Origin: Epiperipatus broadwayi
Taxonomy: Eukaryota; Onychophora; Udeonychophora; Euonychophora; Peripatidae
NCBI GenBank assembly: GCA_028023455.1
Contig: JAQFVV010000152.1
Location: 188,001-252,000 of the forward strand
DNA length: 64,000 bases
Direction: 5' to 3'
Shown here piece after piece: positions 1 to 12,230 of this stretch. Numbering within the stretch: position 1 is the stretch's first letter; each line of letters opens with the position of its first letter. The notes beneath the pieces were generated by a model. It saw only the letters and a program-made list of their open reading frames with translations, did no database searches and was not told where the DNA came from. Both the position numbers and the translations under genes were made by a program.

Positions 1-112
1 TTGTCAATTAGTAAGCATTGTTAGCCGAGAGGTTATCGCAGCCACCTTGCAAGCAAGTAGTTGGTTGCAGACAGTTGTGGGTTTGCATCCCGGCTGATGC
101 TGTGACATATGA
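1..112 (+). repeat. tRNA-derived SINE fragment (family 1)
   Basis: A Pol III box A-like motif (TTAGCCGAGAGGTTATCGC, 21-39) is followed about 40 nt later by a box B-like motif (GGGTTTGCATCCCGG, 79-93), as in a tRNA with a long variable arm (Leu/Ser type). A second copy lies on the minus strand at 14862-14967, which shows this is a dispersed repeat and not a functional tRNA. No CCA-terminal acceptor stem can be closed. The left end is cut by the window. Confidence 0.6.
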
Positions 113-226
113 AAAAAAAAATTGTAGTAATTGATATACTTTTCTAGCAACATCAAAGGGTAAAGTTATCTCTGTTTTCATGGATATAACCTCATAATTT
201 CCATTATTTACCAAACTAAAAATTCC

Positions 227-726
227 NNNNNNNNNNNNNNNNNNNNNNNNNNNNNNNNNNNNNNNNNNNNNNNNNNNNNNNNNNNNNNNNNNNNNNNNNN
301 NNNNNNNNNNNNNNNNNNNNNNNNNNNNNNNNNNNNNNNNNNNNNNNNNNNNNNNNNNNNNNNNNNNNNNNNNNNNNNNNNNNNNNNNNNNNNNNNNNNN
401 NNNNNNNNNNNNNNNNNNNNNNNNNNNNNNNNNNNNNNNNNNNNNNNNNNNNNNNNNNNNNNNNNNNNNNNNNNNNNNNNNNNNNNNNNNNNNNNNNNNN
501 NNNNNNNNNNNNNNNNNNNNNNNNNNNNNNNNNNNNNNNNNNNNNNNNNNNNNNNNNNNNNNNNNNNNNNNNNNNNNNNNNNNNNNNNNNNNNNNNNNNN
601 NNNNNNNNNNNNNNNNNNNNNNNNNNNNNNNNNNNNNNNNNNNNNNNNNNNNNNNNNNNNNNNNNNNNNNNNNNNNNNNNNNNNNNNNNNNNNNNNNNNN
701 NNNNNNNNNNNNNNNNNNNNNNNNNN
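227..726. other. Assembly gap (500 N)
   Basis: This is a run of exactly 500 N, a size often used as a placeholder. The real gap length is unknown, and translations that run through it are meaningless. Confidence 0.99.
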
Positions 727-1000
727 ATATATAATATTACAATTCAATGTCTGTATTTCTTCAAAATAATATACATAAATTTATAAACTTTTAAATTCTG
801 TATTTTCTAATATTTATTTATAAATTTATATGTATATATAAGTGAAATAATGCTTAAAGCAAAATGGGATAATTATGTGATTAGAAACCAACCAGTAACC
901 ACCTAAACATTCACAATAAAGATAGTAATCAATATTTCTAACTGCTGTCAAGGCAACCTTCTTACCTTTTAATAGCAAGAATGGAAATCCACTTTTACAT

Positions 1001-1004
<4 letters not shown>

Positions 1005-1055
<51 letters not shown>
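1005..1055. repeat. (TA)n microsatellite
   Basis: About 25 uninterrupted TA dinucleotides. The IYIYIY reading frame across it is an artefact. Confidence 0.97.
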
Positions 1056-1057
<2 letters not shown>

Positions 1058-1194
1058 AAAACATTACTTCTCATATTAATTGTAAAATAATCTAGTAATT
1101 GTTAAGAAGAAATTTAGTTAGATCAAATTTATTAAAATGTTTGTATACAAGAAATAATCATGTGATAAAATTTGAATCATTTTATTAGTGATAG

Positions 1195-1254
1195 TGATAC
1201 TACTGCAGCAGCTCCTGCTGTTTCTACTGCTACAACAACTACTACTACTACTAT

Positions 1255-1301
<47 letters not shown>

Positions 1302-1378
1302 TTACTACTATTACTGCTACTACTGCTACTGCTACTACTACTACTGCTATTATTACTACTATTATTATTATTATTATT

Positions 1379-1423
<45 letters not shown>

Positions 1424-1446
1424 TTAATATTATTATTATTATTATT
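1195..1446. repeat. Compound trinucleotide microsatellite (ACT)n-(ATT)n-(AAT)n-(ATT)n
   Basis: An interrupted ACT tract (about 1230-1356) passes into ATT, then switches to AAT at about 1381 and back to ATT at about 1431. The ATT/AAT switch makes a perfect inverted repeat that could fold into a hairpin. The poly-Thr and poly-Leu frames here are not genes. Confidence 0.95.
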
Positions 1447-1449
1447 TAA

Positions 1450-2990
1450 TTTTTATTGTGTATAGCTGTAAAAGAAAAGAATAATTTTATTATTATTGTG
1501 TAGTTCATTTTTTATATATTTTATTTTTGCAAAAATAAAAAAAAAGATATTTAATCTCAAAGAAATAAAAATTTCTTTTTCAATCATTATATAAATAAAA
1601 TATTTTTCTTTTCAAAAAATATAAGTAATCAAGGTCTTTATCTTTGAAGAATTAAGTTATTTTTCAATTAGTATATAAATAGAATAATTTTTTTAAAAGA
1701 AAAAAAAGATCAACTCCACTGTAAAAAGAAAATTAAATGCTCAAGGTTTCATGCAGTAATTTCTATGAGAGTCATGTCATTGGATGGAAGATTTGTAGCA
1801 GAGCTATTTTTTGAAAAGCAAGGGTATGTAGCCAATAGAATTCAGTAGGTGTTCGCTAGTGATGAGGTTCAGCCATCAGAAGCCCAGTTTGAATGCCTGA
1901 TGCTTGATTGATCTCTATTTAAAGATATCATGGTTGTGTCAATTTATGCTAACTAGGAAACCTGGAACTTCAAAAAAAGAAAAAAAACTACTAATGGATG
2001 AAAATATCTATTTAGAAATCTGTAACAAAAAATAATGGCAAGAGATTGACTAAACCACTGTCTGCAATTACAAAAGGAGGACTAACCAAAGTATTATTGA
2101 TATATACACATCTTTATATGTAAATGTTATTTTATAGGCAACTAAATAATTAAGATTATTGAATAATTTTTAATAGTTTGTTGAAGTTACTTTTTTTTTT
2201 TTTACTTGTTTAAAATGGTATGGGGCATTCTCAATTTCAAAAAAAAAAGAGAGAGAGAAAGGAACACTCAAATTATAATTATTTTTTCTTATTGTGAAAT
2301 ATTTTTTAGAGTTTATTATTATATGAAAAGAGCTTTTTACATCAAATGTTAATTACTTAATAAAAATCAGAAGAAAATAATATTTATTTGTGTTATATAA
2401 AATTATATGTATATTGTACGGATAAGGTGAATTAGTATGAGTATTAATTTTGGGTTTGTCACATTAACATTTTGTAACTTTAAAAAAAAAAAAAAATTAT
2501 TAGTTACTTTTATTAAATAATTTCCGAAATTGTTTTTGCTGGTCTTCATTTTTTTTTGTTTTATATTCTATAAACTATTAGTTTACAGAACTGATTTTAT
2601 CATAAGTGTGCTTTAAGAAATTTGAGGTTATTCCTGTGAAATTATGTAGTAGAATGAATTGTAGATAATTTTTTCTTGTTCCCAGTTTCTAAAGTCATCG
2701 CAATCCTTAAATTAGCTTGGTCATAATGATATACAATATATAGATGTGAGTGCATGTGTGTAAACATACAAATAGTTCTCTATATAATTATTTGGAGTGT
2801 TATGGTCATAAAAAAGGCCACATATTTCACTTTATAAATTTGAGTCATTTTATTGATGGCCTGCAAACTCAACATAATGTCTCTGATCATTGATGATGGC
2901 CAGCATTAATATCATTACCTTAATACTTTATGACTATTATTATAGTTATTTTAGCATCTAAATATGTGCATGCAAATTAAATGTTGATGT
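1450..2990. other. AT-rich stretch with no supported gene
   Basis: It contains poly-A and poly-T runs and short AT repeats. The part at 1740-1960 is less AT-rich and has a short open stretch, but stops break it and I recognise no family. Nothing else is supported. Confidence 0.5.
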
Positions 2991-3014
2991 TATGCTTTTA
3001 TATTATGCTAAATA

Positions 3015-3110
3015 TAAATATAGGGGATTTGAACACAGACTTTCAAGCACCATTCAACTATTCACATTATCTCATATCACTGATACACATTACCACACAC
3101 ATACTCTAAG
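3015..3110 (-). repeat. tRNA-like SINE fragment (family 3)
   Basis: The sense-strand motif GGGGATTTGAACACAGACTT (3024-3043) is the complement of a box B. The same block recurs at 19346-19420 and runs into a shared 'ATTATCTCAT'-like segment. Only the tRNA 3' half is recognisable. Confidence 0.4.
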
Positions 3111-3114
3111 TTTG

Positions 3115-4320
3115 ACATAGGTTTTACAGACTAAAATTTTTATTGTGTACCTCTTTTAAATCCAGTCATAAAGAGTGACTGTTGCTTATTGATGATTATT
3201 GCCGTTAATTTTTTTTCAATGTGGATTCTTGCTTTGTTAAAGCAGAGATGCTTTAGATAATGATTATTTCCATCTCTCCAATATCCACACCATGATCATA
3301 TTATTACAAATTGTATCCCAACTGAGAACCTGATAATGACTGAGTTCTAGTGCCATCATTACAAAATGACCTCATAGCATGAGAAATAAGAGCCTGCATT
3401 TATTATCAAAATTATAAAATAAAACATTACTACAAAATATATAATAAGATTATGTACAATTTTTTTAAATTAAATGATAAATAATTGATTTATAGTTGCT
3501 GAATAGTAATAATGATTTACATAAAATTGTGTTCATATTTAAAGTAGGGCAAAAAAGCAGGATTCTTGAAGAGTCATTGAGTTGATATTTGTTTAATTGT
3601 ACTCTCATTTAATAATCATAGATAGAAAATTTTGGTCATTGGCTTGAGGATGCAATACACATTCAAGATCCTTAAGATTAAAAAAAGTAAGGCTTAACTT
3701 GCAAGGGATCCCCAGTGTTCATACTTTTTTAGAATCAGCTTTTATGTCTCAAAAATCTACATGAGCATAGCTTTAGAGTCCACAAATTTTGCTTACTTTA
3801 TATTTAGGGTTTTAGTTAGCTTCTAGTGTTTAATGTAAAGTAGCCCTTTCTGACTTGTTCCTGTTGCAGTGCGTACTTATTATTCAGAGTTTAAATTGTT
3901 TATGTATTCCAGGAATGTGGATCATTATTCTTTTAATTATTAAATGCAAATCAGATCTCTGAAAAAGAATGGAATACATGAATTATTATATGAGCTCTAT
4001 TCAAATTTCAAGCATGTATGCATATTTATGAAATAAAAGGTAGTAAAGGAAGTTAGTCAGACATGCACATACAGAATAGAAATGAGAAATAAAGTGTGAA
4101 AAAAAGATTACTATACAAATAAAGGTAAGGATTAAGCAATTAGTTTAAAATAAATGCTGATCAGCAATAGTGAAAGTTTGCATGGAAGGAGAGGTGTTGT
4201 AAGACTTATTTTATGAAATATTGTTTTAAAATTTTACATTTTTATTGTAAGGCTTAAAGTAATTAAATACAAATGTATATACTGATAAGGGAGAATAAAA
4301 TGATTCAGAAAAAAATCAAG
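3115..4320. other. AT-rich stretch with no supported gene
   Basis: I see no ORF longer than background, no tandem array and no terminal repeats. Confidence 0.45.
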
Positions 4321-4329
4321 AAGCCTGGA

Positions 4330-4870
4330 GAATAGAAGAAAAAAATGAGAAAGAACCTGAACTAGGAAAGATCAGTACCCAACTGAAGGAGCCCAGAGAA
4401 CTGAAAAATGACCATATCATTCTAAATGTAGAAAATTCTGCTAAATAATATTAAGAAAAGCAAGAGAAATCTGCAATAAATATAACATTAAAGCCATACC
4501 ACACTATTAGAAATTCTAACATCTACAAAGCCTAAACTTGAAATGCTAAAAAACCAAAACTTCATCTATGAAATACTATGTAAATGTGGAAGAATGTATA
4601 TTGGTGAGACCAGTCACCCCATTGAAAAGCTATTGCAAGAGCACAAACTGATGATTAGAAGAGAGAAAACAGATGTGTCTAAGGTAGCAGAGCATGTATG
4701 CACCAATGAACATATGTTCAATTGAGAAATTACAAAAATATTGGGTAGAGAAGAAAAGATACAAATAAGAAAATTTAAAGCTGCTCACATGATAATGGTA
4801 AATAACCCCATATGTCTGCCTAACATGACTCTATGTTAGTATATGAAAACCACCAATTGTCTTTGCTCTT
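4330..4870 (+). pseudogene. Penelope-like element fragment, GIY-YIG endonuclease domain
   Basis: An open frame at 4543-4725 reads FIYEILCKCGRMYIGET, followed by an EHK motif and AEHVCTNEH. In GIY-YIG domains at the C-terminus of Penelope-like retroelements this arrangement is a strand with a Cys-rich turn, then the 'YIGET' core, then a conserved His-containing helix. In Penelope elements this domain is the endonuclease that nicks target DNA. The first Tyr of the classical GIY appears as 'FIYEI', a usual Penelope variant. Past the stop at 4723 the frame continues recognisably to about 4830 (REEKIQIRKFKAAH, then NNPICLPN), which fits the family's basic tail. No reverse transcriptase precedes it, so this is a 5'-truncated, broken copy. 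The family call is fairly sure, but the exact limits are not. Confidence 0.65.
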
Positions 4871-4937
4871 AAGAAAAAGTACAGAAATCAGAAGCACCTC
4901 ATAGATAAATATAAGAAATTTCTGCTGACTGTTGACA

Positions 4938-5200
4938 ATGGCAGCATAGTTCAGTTGGTTAGAGCATTACATTAAAATTCAATATTGAAGAATCTAAGGG
5001 TTCAGGTTTAATTATCATGCTTGTATTTTGACTGGTTAGATCAGCAACATTTGAAGAAGAGAGGCGAATTATATTTCTCCAAAACATAATGCATACACTA
5101 ACCTGTGTGCTATTACTGATAGTTGAATGTAATTGAAAATTTAAATAAAGTTAATTTTTTCCAACGACATTAAGATGATGAAAACAGTGTAATATATAAA
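4938..5200 (+). repeat. tRNA-derived SINE (family 2)
   Basis: Box A TAGTTCAGTTGGTTAGAGC (4947-4965) differs by one base from a standard tRNA box A. A degraded box B follows at 4998-5010. The downstream body (a 'TTGAAGAAGAG' block near 5050 and 'TTAAATAAAGTT' near 5142) is shared with the two copies at 13.84-14.33 kb. It abuts the Penelope fragment. Confidence 0.65.
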
Positions 5201-5209
5201 TACAACTAA

Positions 5210-5880
5210 AATACTAACAAACTTTCAGGAAAACCTTATTATTTTATTATTTATTATTTGTAATATATGGATGAGATTGCAATCAAAAGAGATAGATTTA
5301 GTAATAGCTTTATTGTCAATTCTACTATTATAGCCATAAATCCCCAGTCATTCATAATGGGGTTTGCGGTTTTTGTTTGCCCACATTTTCCAAGATTAGT
5401 GGCTGATAAATTCCCTTTATAAAACAGACAACCATGATGATCATGGGTTGTTTTAAATCTATTGATGAAATTTCAGTTGCAACTAAAAAAAATAAAATCT
5501 AATTAGCTTTGTATGGATGACAGCTTTTCCATGATTCACCCTACAAGCAATGTGCATTAGTTTGTGAAATTAATATCTCCACATGAAAAGAGAATTCATC
5601 TTGATAACTCCTTGTTAAGACAGTATATTATAAAAATACATTAATAAAACTATTAATTTACTTAATAGCATGAATATTGTCCATGTATATGATATTGTCT
5701 TATTTTAAAAAAAGGAAAGAAAAAGAAAGAAGTATCTAAAATTTTCAAATTTTGCTTATCGTAAATTCTGTTCTCTCTTATATTACTGACTTTGTGCCTC
5801 CTTCCCTTTAAGTGGATGTGTGTGTACACTTAAAATGTACTTAATGAAATATTTATTTGTAGATATAGATAAATTTATAA
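5210..5880. other. AT-rich stretch with no supported gene
   Basis: No ORF, tandem repeat or inverted repeat that I can support. Confidence 0.4.
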
Positions 5881-5885
5881 ATGTA

Positions 5886-6019
5886 ATTAAATTGAGACTG
5901 CAAATCTCTCAAGCGCTTATGACTATCACCAACCAATCAGATCGTAAGCACTGAGACAACGAATTTAACAAGAAAAGGATGGTTCCACTCTCTTCTTTAC
6001 TTGTCTTTCTATATATCCA
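5886..6019 (+). repeat. Partial copy of the 6.2-kb foldback element
   Basis: This is nearly the same as the interior of the element at 6171-6412: it begins ATTGAGACTGCAAATCTCTC and ends TGTCTTTCTATATA. The terminal arms are missing. Confidence 0.6.
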
Positions 6020-6170
6020 AGCCAGTCTAAAGTACTTAGATCTGAAAGTGTGAATCTTAAATAGCTTCACACTCAACTCACTGAGTTCAAATTACAAACA
6101 TACAGCATGAAATCTTTCGATTTACTACGCAGTAGTTTTTCGATGTTATAACTTGCAGCAATATATGTAA

Positions 6171-6412
6171 ATAATATTTATTTTACAAAGCACAGACAAT
6201 ATTGAAATTAAATTGAGACTGCAAATTTCTCAAGCACTTATGACTATCACCAACCAATCAGATCGTAAGCATTGAGACAGAGAATTTAACAAGAAAAGGG
6301 TGGTTCCACCCTCTTCTTTATTTGTCTTTCTATATAGTCATAAGCGCTTGAGAGATTTGCAGTCTCAATTTAATTTCAATACTGTCTGCACTTTGTAAAA
6401 TAAATATTATTT
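6171..6412. mobile_element. Foldback/MITE-like element, ~75-bp terminal inverted repeats
   Basis: The left arm (6171-6246) and right arm (6335-6412) are reverse complements with few mismatches. They include TTTTACAAAG...CTTTGTAAAA and ATTGAGACTGC...GCAGTCTCAAT. The roughly 90-nt interior is shared with 5886-6019. It encodes no protein. Superfamily is unassigned because the target-site duplication cannot be read in this AT-rich flank. Confidence 0.65.
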
Positions 6413-6591
6413 ATAAATATAATGAAATCTATATTATAGGAAAAACTAATTTATTGTTTATTATATTATTATTACACTGTCATTTTAGCCTGACTGTATA
6501 CTGTATATATATATTTATTTGTTATATTTAGATTATCTGCTTATAAATAGTTTGCATATTTCAAACTGTATAAACAATGTAAATAAATTAA

Positions 6592-6758
<167 letters not shown>

Positions 6759-6829
6759 TTTATTTTATTTATATATACAAACTCTACTATGGCTTCTCTA
6801 TATGTATTCTGCTGTGCATTTAGATAAAA

Positions 6830-8375
6830 TTTATTGCAATGATTCTACAGTAATTTCCATATATAAATATGAAAAGGTAAAATGATCAACTTCCAAAGGT
6901 TGTTAATAATAATGTGCCAATCTTTTTATCAGATTACCTAGCAAATGTAAGATTATTTACATCTGCTTTCTCACTCCTTATAGAGATGGTAAATTTGACA
7001 AATGATATTAAATAATCGAATGGCTTTATTAGTCAGGAGTTCAAAAAAGTTAGGGATGCCAGAACTGGCATTAATTTAAAGACTTTACACTCCAGAGGCT
7101 GACAACTCATTGATTGTAGTAAATCATGCTAATCATTGGAATTCTTTATAATAAATTTTAAATAAAATCAGATGCAACACAGTTTTACAAGGTAAAGTTA
7201 ATTTCTATTCATTTTTAAAATCTTTGTGATTAATAACACAATATTAAATATAAAATAAACAATCAATATAGCATTTCAAATTATATATAAACAATGGAAC
7301 AATAAACTTCCTAAACACTTCTCAATGAGTCAACGTCTTTATCACATTGCCCAGCAAATGGAATTTAATCATTTATGGTTGCTATGGCAAATCTGATAAA
7401 TAATATCATTCAGGACAAACTTCAAATTAAACCTAGAAATAAATGCAACATTCTTTGATACAGTAAAAATTAAGTAAGATGTATAATACCTCCTCACTAG
7501 TGATCTATTTTGCCCTTGAATTTATAGATACCACAATAGAAACCCAAAATATACTTAGTTGTAATTTTTCAATGATGATGTTATAACCATATAGCCAAGA
7601 AAACATAGATCAAATGTCATTTAATATTAAATCTAATGTGAATATCACATTCATTGATAAATTATGACTATTATTATAAGTTTATATCTCAGGTTTGAAT
7701 CCTATCACCACCAAGTCATCCTATACAATAGTATATTATTTATTCTTCAGAAATTATTTATACATGAATGATAAATAAATAGTTCAGGTTATAATTAGAT
7801 AATGAGACACTTCTATTTCAATGACTCTTATTCAATACATATTTACAAATTACAATAATCTTATGAACAATGTAAATAGTTCTCATCAAACCATTTACAA
7901 ACTGTAAAAAAATAAGGAGCTAGAGTAATAAATTTTATTATTCTTAATTCATAAGTAATAAATAAACAAATTTTAAATTCTTTAATCTCAGAATTTCTTC
8001 ACATATTTATTAATCTCAATTGCATGTGATAATGTACGTAATGCTATAAGTAAGAAAGGGGATTTTGTTCATACTAAGGGATCACATTAATTTTTTTATT
8101 ATTAAAATAAAAATAATATAATCAAAATAATCTTAAATATTAATGCAATTCCAACACAATATTGCATGCATTTTAATAATGTGACATTTTTATATTATAT
8201 ATTCTTAAAAGTCAATTATTCTTACACTTTTGTGATTATAATTTTCTGATTATGCTGGTGATGATAATAAAGATAATTTCATAAATTAAAAATAATTTGA
8301 AGATTTTATTAATAATATAAAATGTAATAAAAATATAAATACTTTATACTTTAATGTATATGATCACAACAAAAT
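6830..8375. other. AT-rich stretch with no supported gene
   Basis: Only short AT-rich frames. A tRNA box B-like string at 7692-7706 (GGTTTGAATCCTATC) may be a SINE remnant, but no box A partner is visible. Confidence 0.4.
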
Positions 8376-8378
8376 AAT

Positions 8379-8631
8379 TCATATATATTGCTTATAATAA
8401 CTCCCCTCATATACACTTTCATGCAAATTTTTTTTAATGATTTCTTTATTTTCCTGACAGTTTCAACTGTCCTGATGTCTTCATCAGAGTTATTTTAAAA
8501 GGTAGAGAATATTAAGATCACTCTGATGAAGACTGCAGGACAGTCGAAACTGTCAGGAAAATAAAGAAATCATTAAAAAAAATTGCATTAAAGTGTATAT
8601 GAGGGGAATTATTATAAGAAATATATATGAA
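8379..8631. mobile_element. Foldback element, ~110-bp arms
   Basis: The left arm (8379-8490) and right arm (8521-8631) are reverse complements with a loop of about 30 nt. The cores are GACAGTTTCAACTGTCCTG and CAGGACAGTCGAAACTGTC. The inner arm itself holds a smaller palindrome (GACAGTTTCAACTGTC). It has no coding capacity. Confidence 0.7.
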
Positions 8632-8639
8632 TATATGAA

Positions 8640-9330
8640 AAAATGCAAAGAAAGTAAAAGGAGAAAAATAAGAACAAAATAATTATAACAATAATTTAAA
8701 AATCAATTTAAAATCATAAAAGAAAATATTTACCACTTATGAATAAATAAAGTTCTCTCTTGTACTTTAATATTTAGCCATCTTTCTAAATGTAACATTA
8801 ATATAAGAACCTTTTATCCATGTATTTGACAAACATGTAGCCAACAACAGAACAATACTCAGTTTGAAAAGGGGTAGAATTCTCTAAGCCTATACAAAAA
8901 TGTTATTTAATTTTAGACAAAAAATGTTTTATCATAGTCTTTACACTTTAAATATTTATTTTAACCATATTAACACCATTGTCATTTTCGAAATTCTCTG
9001 ATGAGAAACATACAAATAGAAAAACATGTTCTTACTAACAAGTCATTTGTATTTGAAAAGTTTAATATTTTCTGTACATTCTAACATTTGATGGTAGATG
9101 ATGAAATACTCTGACACATTATCACACCTAATATATCATCATCACAAACATTCAGCCAAATATAAGTTTCAAAGACCTGTTATTTATCATATAATAATAC
9201 TATAAACCTGATATGAAAGACCAATAAAATACACCATATTCACAATAAAATAATTAGTCCTAAGAATTATAAATTAGCAATTCAAAAATAAAAGATACAA
9301 ACAACATACTGAAAGCAAAACTTTATTGTT
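8640..9330. other. AT-rich stretch with no supported gene
   Basis: Nothing supportable except a possible degraded tail of SINE family 2 near 9080-9125. Confidence 0.4.
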
Positions 9331-9339
9331 GCAGACAAT

Positions 9340-11560
9340 TATGAAGTGCTAAGCATGATTTTGACTGGTTTCGGTCATAAACATAGCAATGAATATAACA
9401 GAAGAAAGAGGATATATTAAGTAATCCAAAAGCAAGTGAAGTAATATGCATGGTCCATTTCTCAGAGAGGAGAGCACAGGATACTTTTCATTTGATGGCA
9501 TGTTTATCCCCAGAGATGTGACAAACCTTCTCAACTTTATGCTTAGCATTATTGCACTCAGTTCAGACAATATTAAATGAAGTAAACTCAAAACTATGAC
9601 TGAATTTAGAGAAAAGGTGAAAAAAGATTAACTTTCCATCAGTAGGAGTTTTAGCTCAATTGTAAAGGTATTTATGTTGAGCTAAGTGGGTGAATAAATT
9701 GGCTCAGGACTCACTGTAATAAACAAATTGGAAAGCTGTAATTTGACATTTAATTTTGAAAATAATCTGAGTGTGAAAATCAGGACGCAGTTTATCTAAA
9801 TAATGCAGTGGGGAGGGGTGTGGAGAGCAATATGATGGGTGGATGAAGCTGTTTTATTAATTAGGTGGGGGATTTTGGGTAAGTAAGAAAGTTATCCAGG
9901 GTTTGTCATTGATTTGTGAAAAGGGGTGTGTCATAGTTTATAATAAAAAATTTAAGTCTGAATAAGTGATGGATCATTAAATCCAATACGGTACAGCTCT
10001 GATATAATGTATCAATGTTATTTTTTTGGTCAGACTTGAATTTACAGGGGTGGGGGCTTAGTTTATCAACATGCATTAATAACCATGATGAGTTTTCTTA
10101 CTTCAGACTTTAAAATCAAAAAAACTCTGTGGTTTTTCTTTTCAGTTGAGTTCTGTAAATTTGTGTGCTATTGATATAAGTGATTTCCAGTATATAAAAC
10201 CACAAACATGAAAAGGTTTTTTATCTATTATCTAGTTTATTACATCAGTATCATGTTGAATGTACAAATCAAGAAATTTTATGCCACTATTCACTTTAGT
10301 CTATTTTAAAGAGATTACATGTGCTAATTCCTGCTGGATCTAATTGATAATAGGGTTGGAGATACAAATGAGTACATCATCTATATATCTTAAGTATAAC
10401 AATGTAGGGTGTGGTGTAAAGTATTTAGGTAGGATTCTGTCTTCAAATTTATTAATATACTGCAAACCCATAAGGCAACTTGCCTCCATTTTATAATGTA
10501 ATTATTAAAGCAAGTAGTAATATCATTATATATCCAAATAAGAACTTCAATGATGTAAAGGCAATATCTGTGCATTATAACAAACATGTTCCAAGGCTTG
10601 TTTAATAATTTGGATAGAGACTGTATGAGGGATAGAACCATAAAATGTGATGAAGTTCAGTGAAGTGAGGCAGTTGTGGCTGTGTAGATAAATGTTTTAA
10701 ATTCTGCTGACACATTCAAATGAAAAATTAATTGTGTATTTTCCAAAGCCTGATTGATCAATTAATAACCGACCAATAATTTTTGCCATTTTGAAATAGT
10801 AGGCTCCATCCAAAATCGATCATAAGGGTTAAATGGCAGTCAGTTTTAGGAAGTTTAATATTAACAAATAATCTGGGCAGAGTAGCTGCAGAAGGATAAA
10901 TGTTGTAGTATTCATGTTTAGATAATACTTTGTTAAAAAATTTATGGATGATAGTGAATATAAATTTATCCTTGTTTCTTTTAATATTGTAAAATTCAAG
11001 TGGTGTGAATTTTAGATTATGAATTTGTAAATTAATTTTAGCTACACACTTTTGTTTAGGCAATAATATAAAGTGGTTGCCATTGTCCTCTTTGATACAT
11101 ATGATGCCTTTATCTAGAAAGTATTATTTGGTGGCAATAATTTCTTGAGACCACTCCTATTATGAAACCTAATATATTCAGAAGCAGCAATTGGCATGAG
11201 TTGATTAATGATAATTTTGCTTTGTGAGTTATTGCTAAACATTGTTTCAAAGTCAGCTGTAAGTTCTCTGACTGGGTGTTTCCATGGACCAAGGTTGAGA
11301 ATATTTACCACATTAGTGGGTGGGTAGATGTCAATATATTAACAAAATTACAGTTGAAAGCAGACACAATATTTACTCCTTGTTTATTTGCAAGAAAATT
11401 CAATTTTCTTAGCATAGGTTGAGGGCCAACACTCATCATTTATCATAAATATTCAGCAGAGTATCTAGAACATGCCACAGTTTTTGAAGTCTATGCTCAT
11501 ATCTTTTTAAGGCTCTCTCACAACCTTTAATAATATTTTTAAGCAAGAGAGATTTAAGCT
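9340..11560 (-). pseudogene. Decayed Penelope-like retroelement (RT plus C-terminal remnant)
   Basis: Minus-strand frames fit a Penelope-like reverse transcriptase. The part at 10758-11063 reads PRLFVNIKLPKTDCHLTLMI, like the 'LPKIHKPDCPLRPI' motif of these enzymes. Near 10600 is FYGSIPHTVS, the motif A region, and at about 10381-10400 is RYIDDV, the catalytic motif C with its two aspartates. The part at 11110-11311 is upstream N-terminal sequence. Near 9500-9560 a frame reads HKVEKVCHISGDKHAI, which aligns with the C-terminal tail at 19.85-20.12 kb. Frames shift repeatedly and stops occur, so the copy is dead. A degraded tRNA-like block (9645-9710, box A TAGCTCAATTGTAAAGG) lies between the RT and tail regions, probably a SINE insertion. 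Family call fairly confident, limits approximate. Confidence 0.6.
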
Positions 11561-11569
11561 GTAACATAA

Positions 11570-12222
11570 TTATTTTATCTCAATTGTAAATAGGTCATTC
11601 AATGTGCACATAGCAACAGTTTGGGAAATTATATGCATATAGCATGTTTTGAGAAATTTAATTCTTTATTTATAAGAAAAATCATACATCATCTTCAAAT
11701 GTACATCCATTTATTCATGTTATTCTTTAAACAATTTCATACCAAATGTTCATATTATATTTGTTGATACAATACTCCAACTATGTTTAGAGAACATTCA
11801 ATATTCACTCAGAATGCCAATATAAAAATAAATACAGCTGCATCTAGTTTATAATATGATTACCATCTTGAATGGACATGCCATAAGTTAGGATGTGTCT
11901 GTTATTGCTTTATATATCAGTATACTGCTTGCAAATTGTAGCATTAAATATACATCACACTACAGTAATCAAAATTTAAATAAACCAATATTATATTAAT
12001 AATGTGAAATCAAGACAAACCCCCCCTCACAATAGATAAAAATAGATTCCACCTTTGATCTTAATCTAAGATATTTAAATAGACAAGAAGTTAAAACAGC
12101 TAAAGCTTAAATAAAACAATAAAATATCAGCGATATGTTGTCAAGGCAACTACAATCTTTAAAGAGATAATAAATGTATGTATATGAATGAAATATATTG
12201 AGATTAAATCTATTGATTTGTT
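11570..12222. other. AT-rich stretch with no supported gene
   Basis: No ORF, repeat or RNA feature that I can support. Confidence 0.4.
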
Positions 12223-12230
12223 TAATAAAT

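Noticed and set aside
208-747. 179-codon frame
   Set aside because: It runs through the 500-N assembly gap.
1172-1465. Poly-Thr and poly-Leu frames
   Set aside because: Translations of the compound ACT/ATT microsatellite.
1740-1960. Less AT-rich stretch with a possible short coding frame
   Set aside because: Stops break it and no family pattern could be recognised on either strand.
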